This document shows, piece after piece, positions 8,497 to 18,770 of a DNA stretch of 51,967 bases. Both the position numbers and the translations under genes were made by a program. The notes below the pieces were generated by a model, which worked only from the letters and a program-made list of their open reading frames with translations, was not told the DNA's origin and ran no database searches. This DNA is from Spirochaetes bacterium ADurb.Bin110 (GTDB lineage Bacteria; Spirochaetota; Spirochaetia; Treponematales; Rectinemataceae): positions 1 through 51,967 of the forward strand of contig MWDY01000263.1 in NCBI GenBank assembly GCA_002070755.1, in the 5' to 3' direction. The number at the start of each line of letters is the position of its first letter. Position 1 is the stretch's first letter.

Positions 8497-9756
8497 CTAT
8501 TTCTTTTCGAGACATGCAATGCCAGGAAGTACTTTGCCTTCGAGGTATTCTAGAGATGCTCCGCCGCCGGTCGAAACATGGCTCATTTTGGAAGCAAGTC
8601 CAAATTTGTTGACAGCTGCAACCGAATCGCCTCCTCCCACAACCGTAAGAGCTCCCCTCTCTGTTGCTTCCGCAACGAGTTTGGCAACCTCTTCTGTGCC
8701 TTTTGCAAAAGCATCGAATTCAAAAACCCCAACAGGTCCATTCCATAGGATGCTATTTGCATCTTCGAGAGTCTCTTTATAGAGGGCTAGTGTTTTTGGA
8801 CCGATGTCGAGGCCAATGAGATTATCGGGCAAAGCTTGCGAGTCCACGATGATAGGCTTTGCATCGGGTGCAAAATGGTCAGCGGCAATATGATCTACTG
8901 GAAGAACTACTTTGACATCTTGCGTTTCAGCTTTCTTGAGAAGCATATTTGCTGTTTCGAGAAAATCGTCTTCCACCAGACTGTTTCCTATAGTCACTCC
9001 TATTGACTTGAGAAAGGTGAAGGCCATGCCTCCTCCGATTATCAAGGCAGAAGCATTCTTCAGTAGATTCTCCAGTACGCCTATTTTTGAGGATACCTTT
9101 GCTCCTCCGATAATTGCCACCATCGGTTTGGGAGGATTATGGAGCATGGGCTCAAGATTTGCCACCTCTTTTTCCATTAATAAGCCACCAACTGCTGTTG
9201 GTACAAACTTAGCAATCGTCGCTGTGCTGGCATGAGCTCTATGAGCCGATCCAAAAGCATCATTTACATATATTTCACCATAGGATGCAAGCTCTTTTGC
9301 CAATACTTCTTGCAATGCTGGATCTTTTGCCGTTTCTTCTTTATGGAAGCGTGTATTCTCGAGCATTGCCACTGATCCAGCAGGAAGCGCATCGATTGCG
9401 GCTTTTTGACCAAAACAAGATGGTAGAAAGACCACTTCGATACCAAGAAGCTTAGAAAGGTAATCTGCGACAGGTTTCATACGGTGCTTACTGGCGAAGT
9501 ATTTTTCCAGATCGAAAGGTTTCCCTTCTTTATCGGCTTTTTCTTTGGCTTTAGCTGCATCTTTTTCCGGATCTCCAAGATGAGACATCAGAACCAGACT
9601 CTTTGGCTTTTGCTCAAGGATATACCTTATAGTTGGCAGCGCAGCCACAATACGCGTATCATCCTGCACAATCCCATCCTTCATGGGGACATTGAAATCA
9701 ACACGCATTATTATCCGCTTGTCTGTCAGCGAAACATCTCGGACAGTCTTGATCAT
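8497..9756 (-). CDS. pgk: Phosphoglycerate kinase
   Basis: Transfers phosphate from 1,3-bisphosphoglycerate to ADP in glycolysis. The N-terminal substrate domain shows the signature RVDFNVPMKDG and the basic-patch segments MSHLGDP and ENTRFHKEE. The C-terminal nucleotide domain has AIIGGAKVSSKIGVLENLL, GGGMAFTFL, WNGPVGVFE and GGGDSVAAV. The 419-residue length is normal for enzymes carrying the short insertion seen around residues 60-90 (DPEKDAAKAKEKADKEGK). AAAGGAG lies 7 bases before the ATG. It is 22 bases downstream of gap and ends at a strong terminator. Confidence 0.98.
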   Translation of the reverse strand: MIKTVRDVSLTDKRIIMRVDFNVPMKDGIVQDDTRIVAALPTIRYILEQKPKSLVLMSHLGDPEKDAAKAKEKADKEGKPFDLEKYFASKHRMKPVADYLSKLLGIEVVFLPSCFGQKAAIDALPAGSVAMLENTRFHKEETAKDPALQEVLAKELASYGEIYVNDAFGSAHRAHASTATIAKFVPTAVGGLLMEKEVANLEPMLHNPPKPMVAIIGGAKVSSKIGVLENLLKNASALIIGGGMAFTFLKSIGVTIGNSLVEDDFLETANMLLKKAETQDVKVVLPVDHIAADHFAPDAKPIIVDSQALPDNLIGLDIGPKTLALYKETLEDANSILWNGPVGVFEFDAFAKGTEEVAKLVAEATERGALTVVGGGDSVAAVNKFGLASKMSHVSTGGGASLEYLEGKVLPGIACLEKK

Positions 9757-9778
9757 TGAGATCTCCTTTAGATGAATC

Positions 9779-10883
<1,105 letters not shown>

Positions 10884-10935
10884 TAGGTTTAACACGGGGC
10901 TCAAAAGGCACCTGTGATTAGCTAATAATAAAAAT

Positions 10936-10965
10936 AAAATAGTATCGATTAGGCAAAAGAGTCAA
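10936..10965 (-). promoter_or_regulatory. Candidate sigma-70 promoter for gap-pgk
   Basis: Minus strand: -35 TTGACT (10960-10965), 18-base spacer, -10 TATTTT (10936-10941), in an AT-rich segment. The predicted transcript starts near 10929, giving a leader of about 60 bases that ends in the Shine-Dalgarno hairpin. Confidence 0.5.
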
Positions 10966-11027
10966 TCGATTCGCATCAATCTACCCAAATTCCCTAAAAA
11001 CTTCTATACCTTCTTGGTTATGTAAGA

Positions 11028-11055
11028 TTGACCAAAACATCATCATATCTATAAT
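11028..11055 (+). promoter_or_regulatory. Candidate promoter of the PBP1A gene, predicted leaderless
   Basis: -35 TTGACC (11028-11033), 16-base spacer, perfect -10 TATAAT (11050-11055). Only 8 bases separate the -10 from the ATG at 11064, and no Shine-Dalgarno exists between, so transcription should start within a couple of bases of the start codon. Confidence 0.65.
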
Positions 11056-11063
11056 CTAATGCC

Positions 11064-13493
11064 ATGAGATTGCGAAAGCCCAAGGCGATATATGTCTTCA
11101 TTGGGCTAATGCTGGTTCTGACAGCGGCGTTAGGAGCTGGACTTGGCCTCGCCTTGGCGGAAACTGTAAATACTATGAGGACAGAGAATTTCACTGAGTT
11201 CGAAACAGCTCTTCCTACAAAGATCTATGACATCAATGGCAGGCTCATTACAGAATTCTTTGCAGAGGAGCAAAGAATTCCTATTTCAATCAAGGAATTG
11301 CCTGACCATCTAATCGAAGCTTTTATTACAAGAGAAGATCAATCATTCTATTCACATCATGGATTCAATCTCAGATCCATTATGCGTGCTGCTATTGGCC
11401 AGATTCTAGGCAAGAATCTTGGGGGTGGATCTACAATCACTCAGCAACTGGCGGGTACTCTCTATGCAGATCGCAGAATCGTTAGTCTAGAACGGAAGCT
11501 AAAGGAACTCTGGTGGGCTTTCCAGCTCGAGCGCCGTTTCACGAAGGAAGAAATACTTGAAATGTATCTCAACCGCATGATAATGGGACCTGCCGTCTAT
11601 GGTGTCGAAGCCGCAAGTCGCTACTTTTTTGGTCATCCAGCCAAGGATTGTACCCCTGCAGAAGCGGCCATTCTTGCAATCCAACTCTCAAGCCCATCGC
11701 GTTACAACCCTTTCCGAAATCCTATGCTCGCTCGCGAGCGTTCAAAGGAAATACTAGACCAAATGGTGGCTCGCCATGTTATATCGAGAGCTGAAGCCGA
11801 TGAGTCTTTCGATGCATATTGGGCTTCTTTTGATTATTCAAGGATCGCTGTATCTGCATACTATCGCCGGGAAGATAAGGCTCCATGGTTCAGCGAATAT
11901 GTCAGACGCCAATTAGAAGACATGTTTTATGGTTCTATCGATATCTACAGCGATGGTCTATCTGTCTATACCACACTGGATCTCGATAAACAATCAGCAG
12001 CGGATCTATATATGAAGCGAGGTATTGAGACTGCCAATGCTTCTTTTAAGACAACTATGTCGCAACGTCTCACAGAAGCAGAGAGAACTTATGTACCCAT
12101 TATCGAGTTATTAGGCCTTACCTTTGATATTCCGATGCTCTATGCACCACAGAGTAGAAGTGAGTCAGCTTCGTTGAATTACTTTCTAGATGTCATTAAT
12201 CCAATTTTGGATGCCACAAGCCTGATGCTCAATATACCTTCTTTAAAGCCTTATGTTGGAGCAGCTTCCGCCAAAATAGAGACCGAACTCGAAAAGAGCA
12301 CGGTAGAGGGTGCACTCGTGACGATTGACAACAATACGGGCTATATCCTTGCGCTTGTTGGAGGCTCAGACTATAGTCAGGCAAATCAGCTCATCCGGGC
12401 TACCCAGTCGAATATTATGCCTGGATCTACCTTCAAACCCCTATACTATTCTGCAGCCATAGATTCCAGAAAAATAACCGAAGGAACTTACATTCTGGAC
12501 GAACCAACAACTTTCTACAACGAAGATGGTACCCCCTACTCTCCTCAGAATTTCAAGGGCGAATGGAAGGGATCTGTTCTTGCATGGCAAGCTCTTGCTT
12601 ATTCTATGAATGTCGCATCGGTCAAAGTACTTCAAACAGTTGGCTTCGATGCTGCCATTTCTCGGGCAGCAGCTCTACTCGACATAACAGATCCAATAGA
12701 GATACGCAAGACCTTTCCTCGATATTATCCTCTTGCGCTAGGAGTAATCGGTGTCACACCTCTCAAAATGGCAAGAGCCTATGCAGTATTCGCAAACGGA
12801 GGCAAAGCAATAACCCCCATCGCCATACGATATATCGAAGACCGTTATGGCAATATCATTGCTGAACCCGAAAAAGACACAATACAGGCCCTTCGACAGA
12901 AATCTCCACAGGTGATTTCGTCGCAGAATGCAGCGATAATGATCGATATGCTAAAGAGAGTCGTCTCTTCGGGAACTCTTGCTGGTACAACACAATCAGG
13001 CTCTATCTTTAAGCAAAAAACGGCAGATGGCCATTCATATATCATCCCTGTTGTTGGGAAAACTGGCACAACGGAGAATTGGGCTGATGCCTGGACTATC
13101 GGCTCAAGCCCATATTACACCACTGCTGTATGGCTTGGCTTCGATCGTCCAGGTAACTCTCTTGGGGTTTCTCAGACAGGAGCTACTCTTGCAGCTCCTG
13201 TCTGGGCAAATTATATGCGCGATATCCATCTTGGTTTGCAATATAAAAACTTCTCTAAGCCTGATTCAGGCCTTGTCTCTGCGACGGTATGCGCCCTTTC
13301 TGGACAGCTCCCAACCGAATTCTGCTCTGATGGAACAGTAAATCTTCTTTATCTGGAGGGTACAGAGCCTACACGTTTTTGCGAGCTGCATCGCCCTGTC
13401 ATTGCTCCAGGGTTTATAGACTCGACAGACCAGATGAATGAAGAACCAATGCTCTCAAGGCCTGAAGAATCACCTATTTTCCAAAATCGATAA
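11064..13493 (+). CDS. Class A penicillin-binding protein 1A (glycosyltransferase-transpeptidase)
   Basis: Bifunctional peptidoglycan synthase of 809 residues. A short cytoplasmic tail and one transmembrane anchor (about 8-32) lead to a GT51 glycosyltransferase domain (55-235) with catalytic E91 in REDQSFYSHHG, GGSTITQQLA and the RRFTKEEILEMYLN motif. The transpeptidase domain (about 415-720) has the active-site S455 in GSTFKP, a SMN motif and KTGTTENWADAW. A roughly 90-residue segment between the domains (320-410, TTMSQRLTEAERTYVPIIELLG) is an insertion without obvious homology. The C-terminus has two cysteines (CALSGQLP, FCSDG) typical of PBP1 tails. It stands alone between oppositely oriented genes. 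The ATG has no ribosome site; see the promoter entry. Confidence 0.96.
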   Translation: MRLRKPKAIYVFIGLMLVLTAALGAGLGLALAETVNTMRTENFTEFETALPTKIYDINGRLITEFFAEEQRIPISIKELPDHLIEAFITREDQSFYSHHGFNLRSIMRAAIGQILGKNLGGGSTITQQLAGTLYADRRIVSLERKLKELWWAFQLERRFTKEEILEMYLNRMIMGPAVYGVEAASRYFFGHPAKDCTPAEAAILAIQLSSPSRYNPFRNPMLARERSKEILDQMVARHVISRAEADESFDAYWASFDYSRIAVSAYYRREDKAPWFSEYVRRQLEDMFYGSIDIYSDGLSVYTTLDLDKQSAADLYMKRGIETANASFKTTMSQRLTEAERTYVPIIELLGLTFDIPMLYAPQSRSESASLNYFLDVINPILDATSLMLNIPSLKPYVGAASAKIETELEKSTVEGALVTIDNNTGYILALVGGSDYSQANQLIRATQSNIMPGSTFKPLYYSAAIDSRKITEGTYILDEPTTFYNEDGTPYSPQNFKGEWKGSVLAWQALAYSMNVASVKVLQTVGFDAAISRAAALLDITDPIEIRKTFPRYYPLALGVIGVTPLKMARAYAVFANGGKAITPIAIRYIEDRYGNIIAEPEKDTIQALRQKSPQVISSQNAAIMIDMLKRVVSSGTLAGTTQSGSIFKQKTADGHSYIIPVVGKTGTTENWADAWTIGSSPYYTTAVWLGFDRPGNSLGVSQTGATLAAPVWANYMRDIHLGLQYKNFSKPDSGLVSATVCALSGQLPTEFCSDGTVNLLYLEGTEPTRFCELHRPVIAPGFIDSTDQMNEEPMLSRPEESPIFQNR

Positions 13494-13538
13494 GGATTTA
13501 AGCTAGATTTAGATCGACTAAACTCAGCGTGTCTCGTA

Positions 13539-14075
13539 TCAGCTCAACTCGGCTTGATTTTCTATTTTGATTCTTTTATCCGACTGCTCTATGGGTTTAT
13601 AGTAAAAAAGCTGTATAGCTAAAAAGGCAAGTATTCCTGTGATGGCACTCATAATGCGAATCAATGAATCTGGTAGTCCTGTGGACTCTCCAGCCAAAAT
13701 GGGGGTGCTTACTTCATCATTTTTTGCCTGACTAGCATCTTTCCATGATTCCGGAAGTATGATCAAAACTTCTCCTTGACGGATATATCCTAAAGTTGCA
13801 GCTAGCTCTGCAGCAGCATAGGGGTTATTTCTGAGTTCCTCGATGGTACTTACCTTATTGTTATTTTGAGTTTGGAGGGAATCGATTGCTCTTTGAATCT
13901 GTTGTTTTTGCAAGGCTAGATCTTTATATGCCAATATTCCTGCTTTGCCTGCGACAACAGATATAAAGCAGTATGCAATAAGAAATGAGAATAGACCATA
14001 TGAAAGAGAGCCAAGCAGCCTCTTATTTGTCTTAAATGAAAAATGAGGCGAATACATTAACCAAATTTTCGGCAC
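13539..14075 (-). CDS. FtsB/DivIC-like septum formation initiator protein
   Basis: A 178-residue membrane protein. A transmembrane segment at about 24-46 (LSYGLFSFLIAYCFISVVAG) is followed by a coiled coil (about 50-75, LQKQQIQRAIDSLQTQNNN) and then by NPYAAAELAATLGYIRQGEVLIILPES, close to the FtsB/DivIC pattern (xxR..YG.xxPGE). That family links FtsL/FtsQ in the divisome. Unusually there is a second hydrophobic segment near the C-terminus (about 140-162, IMSAITGILAFLAIQLFYYK), so both ends would be cytoplasmic. The start is a GTG at 14073-14075; an ATG at 14055-14057 is an alternative, and neither has a clear ribosome site. Convergent with the PBP1A gene, 45 bases apart. Confidence 0.75.
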   Translation of the reverse strand: MPKIWLMYSPHFSFKTNKRLLGSLSYGLFSFLIAYCFISVVAGKAGILAYKDLALQKQQIQRAIDSLQTQNNNKVSTIEELRNNPYAAAELAATLGYIRQGEVLIILPESWKDASQAKNDEVSTPILAGESTGLPDSLIRIMSAITGILAFLAIQLFYYKPIEQSDKRIKIENQAELS

Positions 14076-14162
14076 AAATGCTACTTCATATGAGGCATTT
14101 TTGCGGTAACTAGTTCCCTGTATGAGTTAAAGGGTGTAGTATTCTTAAAGAGGAAGACCGCG

Positions 14163-14765
14163 ATGGGAAAAAACGCCAGGATACCACCACAGGGCAGAAA
14201 GCATGAGGACTTGCTCGAAGGCCTTTTTATAAGCCCTCTTGACGATTCAGAGTCTCTTCGAAAAATGGAAGCCGAAGAAAAGAAAATTCTCTCCCCTTTA
14301 GAAGGAATAGCCCCCTTAGAAGGATCTAGCACAAATCCTTTCAATAGTTCTGAAGAAAAGTCTGCCTTCCCTTCAGAGAAAATGCACGAAGGCGATGAGC
14401 CTGAAATCAGCACAAGGAAAAAGCCTGGCAGACCAGAAAGCTTGGCTCAGGAACAGCTTCTATTGAGATTTGTCAATGAATTGAAGTCAATCAAACAAGA
14501 TCTTATATCCATAAAAGAGCATTTCGAGGTTATTAGGGAACCGCAGCCTCAACCTTCAATATCTCCCACATCAATTGAATCTATATCTCCTTCAGATAGA
14601 GCATCTGAAGCTCAACAGAAAACTCTGATTGATGAAGTGAAAAAACTGCTTCTCTATCTCGATCGTCTCCTAGAATCCTTGCCTGAAGAAAAAATCGAAG
14701 AATTTGCAAATTCTGAATACTTCAATCTCTACAGGCACATATTTGAAGAACTAGGCCTTTCTTAA
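14163..14765 (+). CDS. Hypothetical acidic coiled-coil protein
   Basis: A 200-residue cytoplasmic protein with no family I recognise. The first 100 residues are polar and probably disordered, rich in E, S and P (DDSESLRKMEAEEKKILSPL). A RKKPGRPESLAQ segment at about 86-98 has the look of an AT-hook core (PGRP) and may bind DNA. Residues about 100-128 (LLRFVNELKSIKQDLISIKEHF) and 158-190 are predicted helical and coiled-coil-like, separated by a Pro/Ser linker. AGAGGAAG lies 9 bases before the ATG. It is a single gene, divergent from the FtsB-like gene and convergent with the zincin gene. Function unknown. Confidence 0.7.
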   Translation: MGKNARIPPQGRKHEDLLEGLFISPLDDSESLRKMEAEEKKILSPLEGIAPLEGSSTNPFNSSEEKSAFPSEKMHEGDEPEISTRKKPGRPESLAQEQLLLRFVNELKSIKQDLISIKEHFEVIREPQPQPSISPTSIESISPSDRASEAQQKTLIDEVKKLLLYLDRLLESLPEEKIEEFANSEYFNLYRHIFEELGLS

Positions 14766-14869
14766 GCAATCTTGGAAGCCATCATTCTAATAATCCCCAA
14801 TAAAATCAAAGCATATATAAAGAGCCCAAAAATCAATGTTTATATATAGCGCTGATAACCTCGCCGCCG

Positions 14870-16636
14870 CTACCTTACTCTAAAAAGCATGCCTTGCTCA
14901 AATCCATAAGCATACTCTAGAAAAGAACTTAGTAGTTGTGCACAGGACACGAGCGCATCAAGATGCTGTTCCATATAAGAGCTGATATCATCTGCCAGCT
15001 CAGGATGATCTTCGATAAGTATATTCGCTAAGGTTTTCGAGAAATAATTTTTTAAATCTTGAATCGGCTGCTGTACTAAATAGGCTTGCATTTCATTAGC
15101 CATTAAATATGATGAATCCACATTATATCGCATCCATTGGAAATAACGATTGAGAAACCATTTTTCATCATTTGTCAATCTCTGATAGAGAGATATAGCA
15201 AGGTCGCGATATCTACTATCTGTAAAAAAAAGGGCATGGCTCAGCTCGTGTGTGAGCAAGCGATATTGCAGGTAATTAGGCGATTCTTGTGATATCGATA
15301 CTATTGCTCCTCTGCCAGGCAGATACTTGCTTCCGCTTCTTAAAATAATTCCATTTTTTATCAAAAGTTCTCTCAATTCAATTTCTTCATCTGATAGAGA
15401 GAAATTCTGAACTGCTGCTGTATCGAAAAAGCGCGCCAGGTCCTCCGCTCGATAATCATGAGCATTCCAGCCATGGAGACCAGCAATCTGCCAGTCCTGC
15501 GCTATAATCCCGACAAAGCCTATCTTTTCAACAAAAAATGCAAGCCTCTTTAGATAGCGGTCTTGTACAGCATAATCCTTGAATAAGAACAAGAGAACTT
15601 CTGGCCGTCGGTCCCAATGCGCAAGGTAATATGGATTCGTAACCAGCGGAGAATGAAAGACAAGCAATCCTGGGTCGATACTAGGGGGCTCTTCAACCGA
15701 TTTGAATTGATCAAGAAAAAAGGCTGAGGCTTTGATGTCAGCTTTAACTTCCATAGTTATCTTATCAGGGCTATTTTCAAAAAGATTGCAGGGAATGACA
15801 AAGGAGCTTTCCTTTCCTTGGTGAAGATAACTAATTTTCTGATTTCCCCAAAAAAGGGTAGCTAGACCCGGACTTCCTTCTAATGTGATTTCAACTTTCA
15901 TTCTCGAAGAAAGCTCAGAAGAAAGGCCAGAAAAAGGAGCAATAATCTCGTAGTGTTTCTTTTCACCTCTATTTTCGCAGAAGAAATGTGGTGATATATC
16001 TGTAATGGTATTCTCTATCCGCATACCGCGGAATGGAGGCACAAAACGTAGCTCCTTTATAGACAAAAGAGGCGAATTGGAGCTTTCACTCATTGCAGCT
16101 TTAGAATCATCTTTGGAAGCTGCCTTAAGACTATCAATATTACCTGCGCTCCTATTGGAGCCAAGTTTCAGCACTTTTATCTCGAGCCATCTAATTGCTT
16201 CTATCTCTGAAAGAGGAATTACAAAAGCATAGCTCCCGGCCTCCGGAATTGAGCATTGTATTGTCTTTGCCTTCCCCCTTTCATCACCAATATTAAGCTG
16301 AAATTCTGTCTCGTCGCTCAAGGAAGAAACTAGTATACGAATGCTATACCCTTCGGAAACCTTGATAGGCCGAATCAGATTGTATTTTTCTTTATCGCCC
16401 TGCCTCTCGAAGATTCCAACATTTTTATCGATCAACGAGCAGGTAAATGCTAGCTTTTCCCCATCTTCATCATACCATCCGAAGGCATGGACTTCTTTTG
16501 CTTTGCAAGAGTCAATAAGAATGGGGAATAATAAGAAACATAAGAATCCACAAAGAAGTGGTATCTTACGAAATAGACCTTTATTCTCTTGCGCAGGCGG
16601 TCGAACTATCTCTTGCGCTATTTGCATTTTGCCCAT
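14870..16636 (-). CDS. Probable exported protein with HExxH metalloprotease-like motif
   Basis: A 588-residue protein. An N-terminal hydrophobic stretch (about 25-43, IPLLCGFLCFLLFPILIDSC) ending in a cysteine at 44 could be a relaxed spirochaetal lipobox, implying an exported lipoprotein. Residues about 50-320 look beta-rich and may be carbohydrate-binding-type or Ig-like modules. The C-terminal half contains THELSHALFF with HELSH at 463-467, the zinc-binding HExxH core, in a helix-rich region; a downstream acidic ligand (ANEMQAY, E near 497) would suit a gluzincin-type site, but this is inference. It follows the 16656-17426 gene by 19 bases and lacks a clear ribosome site (ATG codons 1 and 4 both possible). 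No named family recognised. Confidence 0.75.
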   Translation of the reverse strand: MGKMQIAQEIVRPPAQENKGLFRKIPLLCGFLCFLLFPILIDSCKAKEVHAFGWYDEDGEKLAFTCSLIDKNVGIFERQGDKEKYNLIRPIKVSEGYSIRILVSSLSDETEFQLNIGDERGKAKTIQCSIPEAGSYAFVIPLSEIEAIRWLEIKVLKLGSNRSAGNIDSLKAASKDDSKAAMSESSNSPLLSIKELRFVPPFRGMRIENTITDISPHFFCENRGEKKHYEIIAPFSGLSSELSSRMKVEITLEGSPGLATLFWGNQKISYLHQGKESSFVIPCNLFENSPDKITMEVKADIKASAFFLDQFKSVEEPPSIDPGLLVFHSPLVTNPYYLAHWDRRPEVLLFLFKDYAVQDRYLKRLAFFVEKIGFVGIIAQDWQIAGLHGWNAHDYRAEDLARFFDTAAVQNFSLSDEEIELRELLIKNGIILRSGSKYLPGRGAIVSISQESPNYLQYRLLTHELSHALFFTDSRYRDLAISLYQRLTNDEKWFLNRYFQWMRYNVDSSYLMANEMQAYLVQQPIQDLKNYFSKTLANILIEDHPELADDISSYMEQHLDALVSCAQLLSSFLEYAYGFEQGMLFRVR

Positions 16637-16655
16637 CTATATTTAAGGCATTTGT

Positions 16656-17426
16656 CTATCGAAGCTCGAAGATTTCTCGCGCAAGTAATCGAGCGAGCTC
16701 GAATTTCTTGAACTCCGAAATATCATTCTTCTCGCCAGCAATTGAATCCCAAAGGTTCACAAAATTCGCCGGGAGTCTTGGCTGAGCCTTTAGCTGTGTT
16801 TCGAATTCAGCGTGAGATGGTTCGAAAACATGATTGAACATGAAAATCGAAGCACCTGCATATCGTAGAAAGCCAGAGTGCGACATTAAGCGAAAGAACT
16901 GATTCCTCGACACAGATGCCGCTCCAAAATCGGAGAGATAGTGTTCCATTTTCGCAGCAAAGCTATTAAATAGGGTATTCCAAGCTTCTTCTGGGAAATT
17001 AGCAAGATTAAATCGCATGCGTTCGATCCAGTCGCTCCTCGAAAACACAAGTGAAAAATGAAGCAGACGATAGAGCGGATAAGTACCTGTATTCTTTAGA
17101 AGTTTTATATGATGGAGCGGATGTTCTATCAAATTTTGAATGCTGGGTATATGCTTATATTCTACTCTTATGGGTATCTCATCTAGAAAAAACCTATCCT
17201 TCATGCCACCACGAGCTGACTCGAATGCACCTGGATTGTCAAAAAGCATCTGCCTTTTTTCCATAGCAGGAATAGCGCGCCGATAGTATACATCGAGGAC
17301 TAATGCATAATGTGGATCTAATTCATCTTGTTGTGAGCGTTTGTCCATAGATATGCAATCTACCCCCGACCAGCGAGAAATAGTATCGATAAGGAAGCAT
17401 GATATCTCTTCAGATTTGCGCTTCAT
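16656..17426 (-). CDS. Hypothetical protein upstream of the zincin gene
   Basis: A 256-residue soluble protein without signal peptide or recognisable motif; predicted mostly helical, with many aromatic and basic residues (YYRRAIPAMEKRQMLFDNPGAFES; WIERMRFNLANFPEEAWNTLFNSF). It is the first gene of a two-gene unit with the HExxH protein 19 bases downstream, suggesting linked function. On the minus strand a TATAAT lies 21 bases before the ATG with a weak AGGG site between, so this unit seems to have a short leader. Function unknown. Confidence 0.7.
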   Translation of the reverse strand: MKRKSEEISCFLIDTISRWSGVDCISMDKRSQQDELDPHYALVLDVYYRRAIPAMEKRQMLFDNPGAFESARGGMKDRFFLDEIPIRVEYKHIPSIQNLIEHPLHHIKLLKNTGTYPLYRLLHFSLVFSRSDWIERMRFNLANFPEEAWNTLFNSFAAKMEHYLSDFGAASVSRNQFFRLMSHSGFLRYAGASIFMFNHVFEPSHAEFETQLKAQPRLPANFVNLWDSIAGEKNDISEFKKFELARLLAREIFELR

Positions 17427-17506
17427 GTACCCTGCCTTCTGAAATTGATTATACCATGGAGGCTGGCTTTCTGCTATGCATCTTAGATATTAACCTTTCA
17501 TACATG

Positions 17507-17535
17507 TTCACCAAGAACCTAAGGGATTATATACT
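17507..17535 (+). promoter_or_regulatory. Candidate promoter, predicted leaderless
   Basis: -35 TTCACC (17507-17512), 17-base spacer, -10 TATACT (17530-17535), then 8 bases to the ATG at 17544 without a Shine-Dalgarno; the only purine run, AAGGGA, is about 18 bases upstream and lies before the -10. Confidence 0.55.
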
Positions 17536-17543
17536 CAATCAAT

Positions 17544-18143
17544 ATGCAATACTTCGTACTAATTATTAGGCCTCATGGAAATATCAGAAAACAGATATGG
17601 ATGCTCAAAAGAAAAAGCTATAATTGGACCCTGGAAAATAGCGACGATATTCTGATGGCCTTGCCTGAAGGCATCGTATGCGGCTTATTCGAATGCCGCA
17701 ATGACCAAAAAATCGACTATGAGAATCGCGATTTCTTGGAGCATGTGCAGCGAGCTCTTGGGCGAAACGCTCAAAAAATCTGCAAGAGCTTCCCTGACAT
17801 CTTCATTTTTTCTTCGGTGGAAAAAGATGGTGATCATGCGATATTGAAACTTGACAAAGGGATCGATTTTCAAAACCTAGACATTGCTCTTGGGCTTTTT
17901 GCTGAAGATGCTGGCTTGGAAATCTCTGACAAAGCTACTATATGGGGCAATAAGATGCGTGAAGGGATCTGGTTTGCCAATGGAAATGGGATTTCTCTCG
18001 ATGCAGCCATCAGTTTCAAAAAATATGAGCTTGTGCTATATCTAGTAGAGTTACCAGAAGCATTGTTCCGGGGTTTTCACTTCAGGGCTTTTGCTCGTGT
18101 TTATTGTAGAGAAAAAATGCATCCTTATTTAAAAGAGGATTGA
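17544..18143 (+). CDS. Hypothetical protein
   Basis: A 199-residue soluble protein that I cannot place. It has a mixed alpha/beta pattern (MQYFVLIIRPHGNIRKQIW; FPDIFIFSSVEK; KYELVLYLVELPEALFRGFHFRAFARVY). The C-terminal portion, with a strand followed by a motif resembling the small-ligand end of 2'-5' RNA ligase-like folds, does not show the two HxT/S motifs that family needs, so I do not propose it. It begins a plus-strand group that continues with the barrel protein (18 bases downstream) and the lipoprotein. The start codon is set by the promoter immediately upstream. Confidence 0.7.
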   Translation: MQYFVLIIRPHGNIRKQIWMLKRKSYNWTLENSDDILMALPEGIVCGLFECRNDQKIDYENRDFLEHVQRALGRNAQKICKSFPDIFIFSSVEKDGDHAILKLDKGIDFQNLDIALGLFAEDAGLEISDKATIWGNKMREGIWFANGNGISLDAAISFKKYELVLYLVELPEALFRGFHFRAFARVYCREKMHPYLKED

Positions 18144-18161
18144 ACGATATATGGAGGATCG

Positions 18162-18758
18162 ATGCCGAAAAGACTTTTGTTGATAATGTTGATGATATCC
18201 ACTTTGGCACTTGCCCTTAGCGCACAAGAAAAAATCGAAGACCCCTTTGAGGCGACAAGAGTCAAAGGCGACCAATCAATAAACATACAGATCGGAGGCT
18301 TCTTGCCTCTTTTTGTGCTAGACAATACTGGAACGCCCATATCACCCTCAAACATGAGCATTGGAACAGCTTTTTCAGTTCAGTATCGCTACATGCTGGG
18401 GAAAAATTTCGCCATTGGCGGCTCAGGTGCAGGCTCCTTTGTGACTACTGTAGGCGGAGGCACGCTTTTCATGGCTCCAATTGGAATAACTGGAGCATGG
18501 ATATGGGGTCGTGAACCAATGGAATATGAGGTTTCTGCCGAGCTTGGAATGAACATCATGCGACTCTATGGTCATGGCCTGATTTCGCCAATTGCCAAAT
18601 TCGGGGGAGGGATTTCCAGATTCGTAGATTCCTCATGGACTATTGGATTCAAGCTAGACTGGTGGTTCGTTCCAGAAATACACCTGGGAGCTTATAGCAA
18701 TTTAACTAGCTATGCCAATTTTCTAGAGTTTTCCATTGGTGCCAACTACCATTTCTGA
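18162..18758 (+). CDS. Predicted outer-membrane beta-barrel protein
   Basis: A 198-residue exported protein: signal peptide MPKRLLLIMLMISTLALALSAQ cut near residue 22, then amphipathic strands with alternating hydrophobic residues and many glycines (INIQIGGFLPLF, FAIGGSGAGSFVTTVGGG, SAELGMNIMRL, FLEFSIGANYHF). The C-terminal residue is Phe in an aromatic-terminated last strand, the usual signal for Bam-dependent insertion. Likely an 8-strand barrel of the OmpW/OprF type; no specific family is identifiable. GGAGG lies 5 bases before the ATG. It lies between the 17544 gene and a lipoprotein gene, probably one operon. Confidence 0.75.
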   Translation: MPKRLLLIMLMISTLALALSAQEKIEDPFEATRVKGDQSINIQIGGFLPLFVLDNTGTPISPSNMSIGTAFSVQYRYMLGKNFAIGGSGAGSFVTTVGGGTLFMAPIGITGAWIWGREPMEYEVSAELGMNIMRLYGHGLISPIAKFGGGISRFVDSSWTIGFKLDWWFVPEIHLGAYSNLTSYANFLEFSIGANYHF

Positions 18759-18770
18759 GGAGATGCCCAC

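Noticed and set aside
17544..18143. 2'-5' RNA ligase-like fold
   Set aside because: Overall strand pattern is loosely similar, but neither of the two required HxT/S motifs is present.
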